Shown: positions 47,601 to 60,509 of the stretch, piece after piece | How positions within the stretch are numbered: position 1 is the first letter of the stretch | Layout of the letters: the number at the start of each line of letters is the position of its first letter | Assembly: GCA_013400115.1 (NCBI GenBank) | Contig: VXBP01010397.1 | Span: 62,441-126,440 of the forward strand | Source: Rhinopomastus cyanomelas | Lineage: Eukaryota > Chordata > Aves > Bucerotiformes > Rhinopomastidae | Length of the DNA: 64,000 nucleotides | Direction: 5' to 3' | Program-made: the position numbers and the translations under genes | The notes under the pieces: model-generated | Told to the model about the DNA's origin: nothing | What the model saw: the letters and a program-made list of their open reading frames with translations, nothing else | The model's database searches: none

Positions 47601-50600
47601 CAAGCAGACTGCCCATGGTCTGCATTTACTCTGGTCTGTTTACAGTTCTTCACATCCAGCAGGGTCCTTTGGAGGAAAACACTGTTGTGGAACTGTATTC
47701 CTTTAGAAATGCTTCTTCTTCCACCACAGCCTAACTGCTATCCCTCCACAGTGTCATTTGTGGCTCGGTCTGCTAAGATGCTGGTTGTCTTGTGCTCTAC
47801 AGAGCAGCAAGCAGTGGAAGATGTTCTGGAGACAGGGGACATGAGATTTCCCCGCAAGAAGAAGACCTAACCCCCAAGGATCTCCCATGTCGCTAGAATT
47901 CTGATAAACTGGGTGATGCTTTTTGTCTTCAGTGTTTTGCTTTGAACAATCACGACTCAGAAGGCTACCTGGAACTGACTACTGACTACAATTCGTAGGG
48001 GCAGTCATAACTTGAAGTCTGACTTATGCTACATCCCTTCTGCAGGTTAGAAAAGGGGTGCCAGGTATATGCAGCTCTATGTTGAGAATGACAAGGGCTT
48101 GAAACTTGTAGCTGGGCTGTTCAGCTGCCGCAATGCCATTATCAGGTACCACTTTTCTGGATTGATCCTGTCATCTCTTAGACAAAACTCCCCTTGAAAG
48201 CACTTGTTAATGAAAAAGAGGCAAGAAAGGATAGTTTGGTGTAGAAGACACTGGCAACAGTGCAACTACGATTAATGCAGTAAGCGTATACATGCCAGGA
48301 GCTCTTGTTACGTTGACAATTTAAATAAAAACTAGTGTGTGTATTGCCTACTCCTCAAAGACAGTGGAGTCCACTGTCAGGGCTACTGATAAGTTGTAAA
48401 CCCACCACATGTCTTACATGGGACATCTCAGTGTTATTTTCAGTCTGGGATTTTAAAGTTGGGGCAGCATTTTCCCGGCACTGAAGATGTCCATTCCCCA
48501 CTTGCGTTTAATCGTGTGTCTGTTCTGAGCTCCCACACAGTGCTGTCACTAGCTGCCTGGAGCAGCTTCCCTGCAAAAAGACATCTAGCCAGACATACAC
48601 TCAAAGAATCAGCTGATTCACAGAGATGGATCATTTTGTTCTCTCACCAGGAGGCAAGGGAAGTAGGAATGAAGCAAGAAGACCGGGAAAGACTAAGGGT
48701 GAAGACTGGATAAGTAACTAAGACAGGAGATTGTATTAATATTTTAATTTAGAAAGATAAGTCCTGGGAATGGGACGAGTTTTTCTTTTAGATCACATGC
48801 AAAAATCATCAGAATTTTTCTTCTCTTCTGCTAGAGATCTACCCTGCTTCTGAGCTCGGTGTATACCTGAATACAACTTTGGATTATGCAGATCCCTGCC
48901 AATGCCTTGAGTCAAAGCAGATTTAAGTCTATCTGTGCCTCCCAAAGCATAGGGCTCTCTGCCTCTCTGCAAAAGCTATAACCACTCTTATTATGACTTG
49001 TAAATGGAACGTACTTCCTGTAGCATTGTGAAGAAAGAAGAACTGGGGGGACTACATCTGCCTGCATCCCCTTCATGTCATTTTAAGAGAGTCACTTTAA
49101 GAGCATAAACACCTGCTCATAATTAGTACAGGTACTTCCTTCACTGGTTTGCTCTGACACTGATGGGTAAAACACAGCGTCACGGTGCGTATCCAGCATT
49201 CTTACCGCGTGGCCCTCCTGTCACCGATGGCAGCCTGTGCATTCCAGTGAACTACTGGCAATAAATAAAAATGACAAGAGCAAATTACAGAAGCAGGAGC
49301 TGTGGTCTGGAGGACAGACACAAGCCAGAGAGACAATACAGTCTTTTCCCCTTCAGGTCACTAGTCTCCACTAACACCTTGATTGCCAAAGCTAGGCTGA
49401 CTTTCTTGTCCTTGGGCCTGGAGGAATCCTATACAAATGCAGAACCTGCAGCCACCAGGAGATCCTTCTCACTTTTCTGTGGACTGGTGTTCATTTCTTT
49501 ACTACAAGTCTACAGCTGACTCCCATAGGTTCTTTTTCCTCAGTTTTCTCATCTAATTTGTAAAAACATGGAATGATCAAGCAGCTCCCAAGTTATCTGT
49601 ATAAGCAACTTCACAGTGCAGTGCAGGCTATATTTAAAGGGCTGCATTTACAACTGTGGTGTCTGGCTTCACATACTAATAAAACTGTAGTACCTTCCAA
49701 TACTGTGGTCAGTGCATTCACCAGGAGAACTCTCCATTCAGCCCTGCCAAGCCCTCTGCAAAAGCCGTGTGAAGCAGAGGTGAAGCGAGTGTTAACGCGA
49801 CAGGATTTTTTAGTCGGTATGTTTGCTCTGAGTACTGAGGCATGTGGAAGACCAGCTTCTAAAATAAGTGTCACTCCAGGTCCAAGCTCAAAGTGTTCCC
49901 ACCCTTCCCTCCATTTTGGCTAGGGGTTCCCACATAAGCACAGAGATTGTGTCATTCCAGAACAATTGGCTTTCACCTGCCTCTCCCAGGATCTGCTTTC
50001 TCTCCAGCTGCCGTTGGGGAAAAAACCTCTCTGTTGAGACAGGCTACCTGTACTTCTATTTTTTAAATATAGCATAGGTGAAAACATCAATAATCATCAT
50101 GCCAGAGCCACACTGGGCATTCTGTGTGTTTCTACAGGACCATCTCTCTTCCTTTGGCTTCATTATGGGAAATTTCCTTTTTCAAGATGCACACACTAAC
50201 AGGAGTATAGGCAGCGGAACAACTAAGGTTACTATCCTTAGGCAAAGGACCAACATCATCCTTGTACCTTTTTAACTCGTTGGAAAGCCTGATTGTGTCC
50301 TACACCAGGTTGGGAGCGTATGGGCTGTTTTGTTTTGCTGTCCTGGAAAAACCTCAAACTGAAGCAAACGACAAAACACAAGACCCCACGCAGCTCTCAG
50401 AGCCTACGGTGTACGATCTGCCGTTGACAACAGCGAGAAGCTCGTTCGATGTCCTTACAAGATCTGGACTCGCAGAGGAACGCTTGTTTAGATACTCATG
50501 TCAGCCGCTACGTAACGCCTAATGTTAGCCAGGATAGTTTGAAGAACAAATACTTTAATGAAACTTGATATGTGGAGACAGGGTGTTAAAACTTCATTTG

Positions 50601-52182
50601 CCATGGTATCGAAAACAGTCAAGGACCAGCCTTAACATTCTCAGTAAGAAACACATTACAGTGTGCTGCACATTTATTGTAGACACAGTGACTTACTGAG
50701 ATCCTGCTGGAGAGTAACTTTTCATTCCTCTTTCTGTACAAATCCCTTGAATGCTGCGTTCTACTAACACGGTGCTGAAGTGGGTTTGACTTGTTAAATT
50801 TTGGCACAGCATTTCAATGACATTAGCAAGACTCTTCTAGGACGAGTGTGTCTTCTTATGTCTTCAGCACACAATATTTGTGATTTTTAAGCATAGCATA
50901 AGCAGCCAAATCTCCTAAAAGTGTGAACGTGTACTAATTAATAGGGAGGAGGCAGGAGAAAGATAAACAGCTAGTTGGAAGACAACATCTCTATGCATCA
51001 CCACGTTCCAGGGTGAATTAGCTCCTGTTAAGGTTGTTTAGTCTTTATAGTGGGCTACTTCACCTCTGGGAGGTGTCACAGAGGCCTCAATGGAAACTGT
51101 CAGGGAGTGAAATCAGGGAGCTCCTAGGAGGCTACACTACACTCCATGTCATGGAATTCTGCCTGGACTAAACAACTCTTTCTTAACTCCTTTCTGGGAA
51201 AAGGTTACAAGGAAATCTTGGGTTTGGACACATTGATCATCATACCTGGGAAGCGAACTCGCCAAGCAAGAAGCAGGAAGAAGGGAAGCCTAATTTGCTC
51301 TCAAAGGTTCTCGATTAGAACACATATTTTCAATTACATGTGATTGTTTTATCTGAATACTAGACGGATCAAAGTCATCACTTAATCTGTCAGTCAGATC
51401 AGGCCTACATTTCACATCTGGAAGAGGAAAAACAAACAAGACAATGGAAGATACTGTTCTCAGTTACAGACCTCTAGGCAAACAATAATTACTTGGTTCG
51501 CCGTTGCTAAAGAAGAAACCTCAGAACGATCCACAGAAATAGTCTATGAGAAACACCGGTGTGTGAATTAAAGTTTAGGCATCAATAAGTTACCAAAAGA
51601 TCCAAACACACACAAACCGCCACAAAAACAATTTCTCATACTATTCTTTTTCTCTCTTCTTTCAATAATTTTATTTTTAAATTAAAAAATCCTCCTTTTT
51701 CCTGGAGATTAACTTTGAGATTGTAGTTTCTTTTGGCAGGAATTAATGTCTATTTTTTGATCACGCCTGGTAAGTATAGCTTTTGGGAACTCTTAAGCAA
51801 TAGATCTTCGATGCAGAGGAAATATTATAGATAATCTTCAGATTTCTGGGCTATAAATTAATTTCTGCTTTGCTCCTGATCAGGCCTTGAGGTAATAGAA
51901 TGCGACTCCTGGAATTTAGAGAAGCTGCCAGCTTACAGAAACTGGCTTCTGCTGTATTGCATGCAAGAGTGGAACCTGGCAAGAGGCACCAAGCAAGTAG
52001 CAGAGATGAGATCCAGCACAGGGGAGGATTTTTACATCACTTTCCTAGCACTGAAAATTGGCATTTAATGAAATGGAGCTTTGTAGGGCTCTAGAGTTTT
52101 CAACAAATAGCACGTTCAAAGTACAAGTTTAAGAATTCATCAGAACACGACTAAGAGAAAACATCCAACCCAATGCGTTCTG
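41666..52182. other. Ten kilobases without recognisable repeat or gene
   Basis: This is the longest stretch in the window where I can place no element. Frames reach 149 codons (43733-44182, -) and 128 codons on both strands at 42220-42700, but none shows a domain and they overlap each other. A perfect A14 run at 42724-42737 is present. The low repeat content could mean functional constraint (for example non-coding conserved elements), but sequence alone does not show it. Confidence 0.5.
42724..42737. repeat. A14 homopolymer
   Basis: Fourteen consecutive A residues after CACAGG. No polyadenylation signal or gene-like sequence directly upstream supports a retrocopy origin. Confidence 0.9.
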
Positions 52183-52733
52183 AGTCATAGAATCATAGAA
52201 TCATTCAGGTTGGAAAAGACCCTTGGGATCATCGAGTCCAACCATCGACCCGGCTCTACAAGTTCACTCCTAAACCAGATCCCCCAGCAGTATAACTAAG
52301 CAACCTTTAAACACACCCAGGGTTGGTGACTCAACGACCACCCTGGGCAGCCCATTCCAGTGGCTGGCCACTCTCTCCATGAAGAATTTTTTCCTGATGT
52401 TTAATCTAAACCTGCCCTGTTGAAGCTTGAAGCCATTCCCTCTGGTTCTGTTGCTCATTACCTGTGAAAAGAGGCCAGCACCAACATTTCTACAACGTCC
52501 TTTCAAATAATTGTAGAGAGCAAAGAGGTCTCCCCTTAGCCTTCTCTTCCTCAAACTAGACAGCAACTCTCCCAATCTCTCATAAGATTTACTCTCCAGG
52601 CCCTTCACCAGCTTCACTGCCCTCCTCTGCACTTGCTCCAGCACCTTGATGTCTCCCCTGCACTGAGGCGCCCAAAACTGGACCCAGTCCTCAAGCTGCA
52701 GCCTCATCAGTGCTGAGTACAAGTCTATCACAG
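52183..52733 (-). mobile_element. CR1 LINE, 0.55 kb, distinct subfamily
   Basis: This reverse-orientation copy has ATAGAATCATAGAATCATTC tail octamers, AGGTTGGAAAAGACCCTTGG and GATCATCGAGTCCAACCATC. It then covers the 3' half of the coding region up to about TCAGTGCTGAGTACAAGTCT. The 3' UTR and protein differ from those of the copies at 14.8 and 62.8 kb, so it is a third subfamily. No target duplication is evident. Confidence 0.93.
52270..52733 (-). pseudogene. CR1 ORF2 C-terminal remnant
   Basis: Read on -, the frame stays open from the 5' truncation to a natural stop at 52270. The upstream part to 52791 is flanking sequence. Recognisable CR1 blocks are IDLYSALMRLQLEDWVQFWA, VLEQVQRRAVKLVKGLE, RRLRGDLFALYNYLKG, RLNIRKKFFMERVASHWNGL and LGDLV at the end. 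Compared with related copies it lacks a few residues after the SYERLGEL block. It lacks the catalytic domains and is not functional. Confidence 0.88.
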
Positions 52734-54045
52734 AAGCCCACGTGAGCACAAAGTGGAAAAAATCTACATGTTTCCACAAAGTCCTTCTCAAGATCTGAGC
52801 AAAGTCTCTTGTATCATTGTGGAAGAACTAGCTTGCTTGACTGGAGGTACACCAGCTTCGGCTTTGCACAACCAAAGCTGACTGCTCCCTCCTCTTAGAT
52901 GCTCCTGCATCTGGACTGCTCTCAGAAAGTCAAAGATCTTGCCATGAAATAACCATCTTTTACCATGGCAAAGATCTGCTGAGCGAGTTTGCAAATTGCA
53001 GGAGTCACAGAGTAGCTCAGATACTAAAATCTGCTGACTGGAAATCCCATGTCAAGATGCCCTTATCTTGCTGGAATGAGCATGAGGCCTCAACACACGT
53101 AAACTACCAGGGGATTATGCAGACCCATGGGTACATGCATTCTTCACATCACACAGTCCTGCTAAGGATGGCAGCGTGGTGGAAAAGAAAACAAAATCGA
53201 ACACTCCACTATTTAATGAAACCCAAAGGTTTCAACGTGCCCACCCACAAAGAGGCCAATCCCAACTTGTCTGAGTTTAGGATTGATGTTGCTCTTACAC
53301 ACAATGAGTGGGTAAACTTGGCACCTTGCTGCTTTCCAAAGAGTTAGGGCAAGTCAGCTGGATGATCTTGTTGGGAGACAATGAAGTCTCTTTGAACTCA
53401 TCTGTTGGAGCGGAGGTCACCTTGATGTGAAAATAGCCTTTCACTGTCTTTCAGAGGTGCTCCCGATCCAACTTATTTAAACAGGAGTGAAAGGTCCTTT
53501 TTAGATCATTTACTCTATCCTACAACAACATCCCAGCAGCTTCTCCACTGCTCCTTTGGTCAAGCTCAAAACACTTCAGAATTAGTTTGGTGGTTACTAA
53601 ACTGTCTGTCCAGATGCCAAGCGATGAAGGATTTACCACATCCTGTGGCACACAACTGCTTCATCAAACTTCATAAGGAAGGAAAATATTTAATTTAAAA
53701 AAACCCCAAAAACCACCTCCCCCCAAAATGCACATTTAATATTCACAGACTTTTGTCTTCTGTGTCTTGGACAGGATCCTGCAATTTCTTCAGCTGTTCA
53801 GTTATACATTGACTTTTTCTGCCTGCACATCTGTTTACTGGCAGTGCTCAAGTCACCCCTTAATTTCTGTCATAAGTTTATCCAGCTCCTGTTTTATCTG
53901 GCTGCAAGGCATATTTTCCATATGTGAAACTGGTATTAACTTTATGGGTATAATGAACAGTCAGTGACACCAGGAATTAGCCTGTTCATATGTTCAGTGC
54001 TTGTAATGGTTTAAAATTGGGCCGTATTTAGCTAATGACATAGAA
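52734..54045. other. Unique-looking DNA, no gene recognised
   Basis: No gene or repeat can be supported. The frames are all below 100 codons. Confidence 0.5.
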
Positions 54046-54190
54046 ACAAGAACCTACCTAGCCACGTAGATTCCTGCGGCAAAGCCTGTCGGAAGAGGTG
54101 AAGGTTTTAATCAGACCAACTGATAGGGCTGGAAAATAGCAGGCACGTGCTTCCCGGCACATGAACCCTTTGTCAGCTCTGAAATATAAG
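54046..54190 (-). mobile_element. Possible Penelope-type terminal relic with hammerhead-like core
   Basis: Read on -, this segment contains GAGCTGACAAAGGGTTCATG, GTGCCGGGAAGCACGTGCCT, and then CCCTATCAGTTGGTCTGATT followed by AAAACCTTCACCTC. From memory, ancient amniote repeats with the order CTGANGAA, a short hairpin, GAAAGCTTG and AGTTGGTCTAATAAAAG carry hammerhead-type cores and belong to Penelope-like elements. The core words here are mutated (CTGACAA, GGAAGC). There is no coding remnant. The family assignment is tentative. Confidence 0.4.
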
Positions 54191-57100
54191 ACAAACACTT
54201 CGGGCTAAACACAGATTGAGATCAAGCTGCTTCGAGTTTAACTTTGTTATGGTAATCAGTCAATTGGAGAGAAAGGTGTGCTTTGTGTTGTAAATCCTCA
54301 GCTCATTACACGGGGAGAGTGAGTAAATTCCAAAGTGCTTTTATTGTCTGTTAGTGCACAATTTGCTCATCGTGAAACACCCAGGAAGCGAAACTGAGTA
54401 GGAGCAAGGTTCAGTCAATGCCTATAGCAACGCCACGGTGTCTGGTTGCTGACGCTGTGCTGGAGAACGCGGACCTCTTCCTGACTCCAGCTGCCTGCCT
54501 TCCCTTTCTGTAACAAAACTGTGTTACCTGGGAATAAAATCAAGCTGAAGGAAACTGTTCTGCTACGCACCACTTTTGTGCTAATCTAGCCGGACAAAGC
54601 ATAATTCACTTTTACTGGCTTCGCTGACACCAGTTTTGAAGCAACAGAGTTTGCGTGCTTCAAGGGCAGGAAGACCCACGAGATCATCTGCTCTGACCTC
54701 ATGCAGAGCCGCACGCTGTGTTGTTTAACAAAAGCCAACTGCACCGAGCAGGTGCTCCAAGCCAGATCCCTTCATTTCTCAGTCAGTTTTGAAGCCTCCT
54801 GGTTCTTTTCCACAGTACTTAAATCTCTGTGTGTTGTAGTGCTACACACTACGCAGACGATGTCCTGACCTGAACTTCTTCAGTGTGCCAGTATCGGGGA
54901 AAGCAAATATTTATACAAACAGTTGTGATTATTCATGTAAATAATGAGGCAATAACACTGGAGCAGAGGTATTTCCTGGAGGTTTAATGCCTAGCCCTGA
55001 GGATCTGATCTTGGTTGGTTATTAAATGCCTTGCTATTGTCTACAAATAGATCATTGCTACTATTGTTATATAATGAAAATGTAAAATTAAGTACACTTT
55101 TAGAGCCCAGTGGCACATGGCTTTGTTTCTGGGTCACAATTGCCACATACATGATGTGGAATAAGTGTTTGCAAGATTCCAGACCTCAGTCATCAAATTA
55201 TTTCTCAAAAACACACAATTTTGTGTCAAAATTCCTCATTGGCTTATGAGCCTCTTGCTCTGCATGACCTGCTGCTTTCTGGAAAACAAGAAAAATGATG
55301 ACTGAAGGAAGGGCTTTGTCTTGAGGTCCCATTTCTGTCTCTCTGAGTAATGTTACTCTGGGACCTATGGGCCACCTGGCAACATTATGGGAGTGCTTAA
55401 TTATCTTTGGGAACTGCCGTGTCCCATTGGTGTGTCACTGATGAGCAAACCACGTTCAGCTCAAAGATGAACTTGAAAAGCAAACTCTTAAAGGCTTGGA
55501 CGTTTCTCTGAGTATAGGCTGCAGAAATCTTCTTTGTCTGTGCCAGTAAAACTGCTTCACAAATTTTCAGTGTTCTGCCTATTGCTTTGATCTCTTTTTT
55601 CCCTAGGCCTTGCCTGCTTTTGCTGGTCACAGGAAATAATAAAACCAAGAAAACATTTTCTATAAAATAGCCACAACAGTTATAAACCCATCACATTTCT
55701 GGAACTGGTGCATTCTCACACTGTAACAGAGAAGCTGTCTTTGAAAGTCTGGTAACTTCAGGTTCATTTGAAGACTAGGCAGAGCTCTTCTACCCCTTCA
55801 CCTGAATCAATACCCCACATCACAATTTGGAAGGATTCCATGCAGAATTACCTTCCTTTAATGTCCAGAGTGACAGAAAGGAGATGAAGACAACACTCAT
55901 CTCTCAACATTAAGTTGGCAGCTGTCAATTTAATTTCAGGATGACACAACCGAGCTCTTGGAAACACATACATACCCAATCTGTGAGCACAGAGAGATTT
56001 GGGGGTTTTTTGTAGAGGACTGAAATATATGTAGACGATTTAGACTATATCCATCCTATATCTAAAGCTGTTTCATAATAAAACACTATGGTGGTCCTTT
56101 GGTCCACCTACAGAAGCAGCAGAATGCACTCTGGCTGCTTGTGGGTAAAACCAAATACCCTCTCTGCCTTCCTAAAGCAGCACAAGAAATAAGGTCTTTC
56201 CTCCCCAGAAAGGGCTATTTCTGTATGAAAAATAAAATTAAAGAAGAAAACTTTGCCCTGAAGGAAGCAGCTGAGGACATAGAAGCAAAGTTTCTAGCCA
56301 GAAGCTGTCACATGAGGGAAGGAGGTGGGCAGGAGAAGGCAGCAACTAGCAGGAACGCTTTGTGCTTATGCCATTTACTAAACTGAGGGGCACACACAGA
56401 AGAAGGCTGATGGAGTATGGGCATTTATTTTAGAGACGAAGTTTTAATCCCCTTGGAATGACCACAGTGGAATGAATCCAGCTAAAAGAAGTGGAATACA
56501 GGTCATAAATAACAGGAATTGCCGGTCAAGTGGCAAGGGACTGCAGCAAAACTCATCTGAATAGTAGGAGGCTTCCAAAAGGATGTAACTGTAAGCCCAC
56601 AGGGTTTCCAGGCTCACAAATGATGTCTGTAATTGTCTAACTTACTCTCCAGACAGTACTTCATGTCTCTTGCCAGCTCTTTCTTCTGGTCTTCTCGTAT
56701 GATCCATGACTGGCAGAGGGGTCAAGATCTTCCCTTCGAGAGCTTTACAGCTGCTACCACACAGGACTCAAGTCTTCATTGCACCCTCTTTTCCACTGTG
56801 GCAATTCTACTGTCTCACTTCCACTCAAATGGACACTTATTAAAAAGCAGTTCTGAATACAGGTAAGTATTACAAATTCTTTCTTCGTATGGTACCCAGA
56901 GAGAGGCACCTTTGTTCCCTTGTTGAGCTTCCCCAACACAGGAAAGCACTTCTTTCTTGGTAAGGAGGGACAAGCACTAAAATATCACGGCTTCATTTGT
57001 TACAGATCCAATCTTATGACATAGACAGGAGAAAGCATGTTGAGTATTTACAAAACCTGTGGAATTTCAAGTGCCGTTAACTTTCTCAAGTACAATCACA

Positions 57101-57365
57101 CGTGAGCGTAATTCTTCCATACCAAATCATTAGAAACGTTGTGGTTATACAATTGGCCACTTAGTTTAAACAAGATTAATTTAGCAAGATGCCCAGTAGC
57201 ATCTACTTGCTATACTGCCTTCAGGTTCATGTGAGTGAGTCTACTGGGTCCCCTGCGGAAGAAGAGCACACCGCAGAATGTCACTGATAGGGACAACAAT
57301 CATGAACCAACGTTCTGCTCACTTCAACGTGTAGATTTTTTTTCCCATATAACGCTTCTACTACT
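54191..57365. other. Unique-looking DNA, no gene recognised
   Basis: No repeat or exon is identified. A 95-codon frame (56099-56386, +) includes a lysine- and glutamate-rich stretch that could form a helix by chance. Confidence 0.5.
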
Positions 57366-57397
57366 CCCCCCATCCCCACTAAAACTACCCCCACCCC
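57366..57397 (-). other. G-rich run cluster on the minus strand, possible G-quadruplex
   Basis: On + the sequence has C-runs of 6, 4, 5 and 4 bases. On - these are four G-runs with loops of 1, 10 and 2 bases. The long middle loop breaks the strict rule, so stability is uncertain. An A10 run follows at 57400-57409. Confidence 0.45.
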
Positions 57398-57409
57398 TCA
57401 AAAAAAAAA

Positions 57410-59439
57410 ACAACCCCAAGCAAAACAAGCCTAAACATAATAAAAATATGAACAGATTTAACTGTAAAAAATTAGTGATTTGAAGGACACATCTAGGTGT
57501 GTCTTTCTACCCATAGCTGGTTTTTGGGATGGTCCATTCCTCATCCATTCCAACGGCATAAGAAACATCATCTATATCATCTGAATCAACCACAAGGTTT
57601 GCCAAGAATAAAACAAAGTACAACCCAATAGGTTTCTACAGCATCTTTTAGTGAGAGATGCTGCTTTTTAAAGGAAACCTAAACTGCTAAGGGCCTGAAA
57701 GGCATTATGCTTCTTACAAGAACTTCCAATCTGAGAACCCATCCTTCATCTGAGGAATCTGTTTCAGATCGGGACCAGGCAATAATTGCCATCCTCCTCC
57801 ACAGACTTGTCTTGGTAATAAGAAACATGTGCACAGCTGGAGGGGTGTGAGGTTAGGATAGGACTGGCAGTGGAGATGTGCACGTTCAAGAGCAGATGGA
57901 ACACTGCTTTTTATTATGAGAGAAGTAGTAGATTCAAAACACCTGGCAGAAAGGTGCTTGTTTTTCCCCTTCAATCTCATGAAAGCCATTGTGACAGTGA
58001 AGGCACTTGGATGCAAAACAATTCAAAATTAAAGGGGAAAAACATACAAAGGAAAACAGCTACAAACAAGAAGCTTCCATAATAACTGTGAGGGATTGGA
58101 TAAATAAGAAGCAGAACTAGCTGCTCAGCTGCTCTACAAATATGCTAATTTTTAATTAGACAAAGTGAAGATTACCTTTACTTGAAACAGCTGCATTGTA
58201 TTTTCTCGGCAGTAACATAACTTTTTAGAAAAATTCACTAGTCACTTTAAAGACTACCAGCTACCAGTGTCAGACATACACATCATTCTGTAGTGTCATT
58301 CTATGCAACTAGAGATAGCTTAAATACAATTAAAATTATAAACCAGCCAATTGGCCAATCCTGAGCATACCAGAGGTTTGGAGAAGCTGCACACCAGTTT
58401 CCTGAGGCAGAATATCATTTATCATCAGAGAACAGAACAGACTTTTAACAGCTGTTGGAAATAACTGGGAAGCAGTTGCAATGGAGATAACAAGATACAA
58501 TCCCACAGAAGAGGCTGAATCAGAAATTCTCACTTTTACAGAAACGTCTGTCACATAAAGATTTCCATAAAATAGCAACCACCACCCTGGAAGGAAGCTC
58601 TGAGCAAATTCCCTTTGATGAAAAATTAATTGATAGCAAACCAAAATAAAAATCTGAAAATAAGCTGCTTCCCCCCACCCCCAAAGTTGTAATCAGATTG
58701 CCTTGATTTATTAAATGTCTATCCAAAACCATTGTACTTTGCAAAAGACCCCCAAACACTAGTGAATGTAACTGCATTACAAAGAGAAAGCGTTCAGCAC
58801 TTTTTGGTATTAGCCTTTGTCTACCATGGGTGAAAAGACACGTACCATGAAGAAGTAGCCGCGGTAACGACATAAGATTGCTTCAGGGACAGATGTGAAG
58901 AATAGATGGATGTTGCTCCCACACCTATGGTCCTGTAACCTCAGAGCCAGTTGCCTGAGCTAACTCTGGTTCACGCACTCGTAACTTGCTGTGATTGATA
59001 CTGCACATTTCTTTGTCCTTATTACTGACCAAGGCCATAAATCCCAATCATGGAAAACAGTTCCGTTCAAGCTGCCGCCATACTTCACAGCAACGCGCAC
59101 ACAGAGGTTGCTAGAGGTCACCTTGGCCAGAAAGCAGAACTACAGTATAACCAGCCTGTATCTTCACTACTCAGCTGCAATGTCTTTCAGGCTGAACTAG
59201 CTTTGATTATGTCTTATCAAACCCCTAAGTTACGTTCTTCTATCAAACAAAGGGACAAAACTGACATAGGTGATCTCCTGTCTTGTGAAATCCATCGGCA
59301 AAGTGCGTTTCAGCCTCTCTGCAAGTTCAGTGAGGCAGCAGCCTTTTCTACAGCTCAGAAGGTGGAGGGGCGAGCTGTGGTATGGGCAGGGGGATCCCTT
59401 TGAATACATAACTCAGCCCAGAAGTTGGCCTATACAAAG
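57410..59439. other. Unique-looking DNA, no gene recognised
   Basis: Frames of up to 117 codons (58520-58873 on -, 59050-59403 on +) show no motif. Confidence 0.5.
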
Positions 59440-59510
59440 ATATACACCATATATATCTCTATATCTGCATATCTATATATCTATATATATACATCTATCT
59501 ATCTATGTCT
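59440..59510. repeat. Mixed (TA)n / (ATCT)n microsatellite
   Basis: Blocks of ATATCT, TATA and ATCT repeat units. The mixture suggests an older repeat with several interruptions. Tyr- and Ile-rich frames across it are artefacts. Confidence 0.9.
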
Positions 59511-60247
59511 ACACCATGACACTCTCAGAATGCAGTATTCATCAGAAGCAGGTATCAAAAAGTCTAGCTTCACAAACACCCTACCACAGGTCAGTCACTG
59601 TGCACACGCAGCTAGGCACATGCGGTCTGGAAGGGCTTCTTCCACTGTAGCCAGAACCTGGAAGGACCTGCTGAATCAATCCCATGATTTCTGAAAACAA
59701 AAAGCATGAATAGTTATTCTTGACAAACTATTGCAGGGTAGAATGGATGCAAATAGTAATGAACTGCTTCTCAGTGTTAGTAGCTTGCTTTTTACTCAGT
59801 AAAGGGCACAGGCCCTTCACCAACAACCCTCCGTCATCTGCTCTTCCAGTGTACAGGCGTATTTCATATTTGCTGGCTGCAGGATGACTCAAGTTTCTGC
59901 CTGGGAATTCTGCTCTGAAATGTGGACTGTGCAACTTTGGGTTTCATCCTATGTGACAAATCCAATAAATTTCAAGTGTGAAGAAGTACCTTCTTACTAG
60001 ATGTAGCCCAGCCTGGAGCAGAATGTCTCCAATGAGAAAACCCTATAACAGATTAAGAGCAGTTCAGAGGAGTAAGGTATCATATTTTTCCTGTCCTCAG
60101 GCACATAAGATACACACGATCTGAAAAAGACTTTTACCCTTGTAATGAGGAGTCAAAATGCCGTCCCACAAACACACGTTACACACCTTGGATGAAGGAT
60201 GAAAAACAGCTAGTTACCAGGTCATCTAAAGTTCTATAAGGGTAAGG
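59511..60247. other. Unique-looking DNA before the hAT MITE
   Basis: No gene or repeat is recognised. Confidence 0.5.
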
Positions 60248-60255
60248 CTATAGAG

Positions 60256-60270
60256 CAGGGGTCCTCAAAC
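60256..60270 (+). repeat. Left terminal inverted repeat of the hAT MITE
   Basis: CAGGGGTCCTCAAAC, complementary to 60495-60509 without mismatch. It starts with the CAGGG trinucleotide-type end usual for hAT elements and would be the transposase cutting edge. Confidence 0.93.
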
Positions 60271-60494
60271 TTTTTAAACAGGGGGCCAGGTCCTGTCCCT
60301 CAGACAGTGTCAGGGGCCAGGCTGTAGTTTGTCCTGCCTGGGCGCAGGAGGGAGAGATGGCGAACGGCACACCTCAGCCTGGCCACGCAGTCGACAGGAA
60401 GAAGCAAACTGTGGCTGCTTGGCGGGGGTGGGGGGTAAATACTGGTGGACCAGACTGGACACCCTGGGGGTCTGTATCCAGCCCGCGGGCCGGG

Positions 60495-60509
60495 GTTTGA
60501 GGACCCCTG
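60495..60509 (-). repeat. Right terminal inverted repeat of the hAT MITE
   Basis: GTTTGAGGACCCCTG on +, the exact complement of the left end. A GC-rich GCCCGCGGGCCGGG block lies just inside it, which is not matched at the left end. Confidence 0.93.

Noticed and set aside
53980..54480. Possible conserved non-coding element judged by sequence texture
   Set aside because: Conservation cannot be seen in one sequence; only the Penelope-type terminal words inside it were kept, at low confidence.
56099..56386. Frame with a Lys/Glu-rich helical-looking stretch, possible coiled coil
   Set aside because: The stretch is short, there is no heptad pattern beyond chance, and no splice or family evidence supports it.
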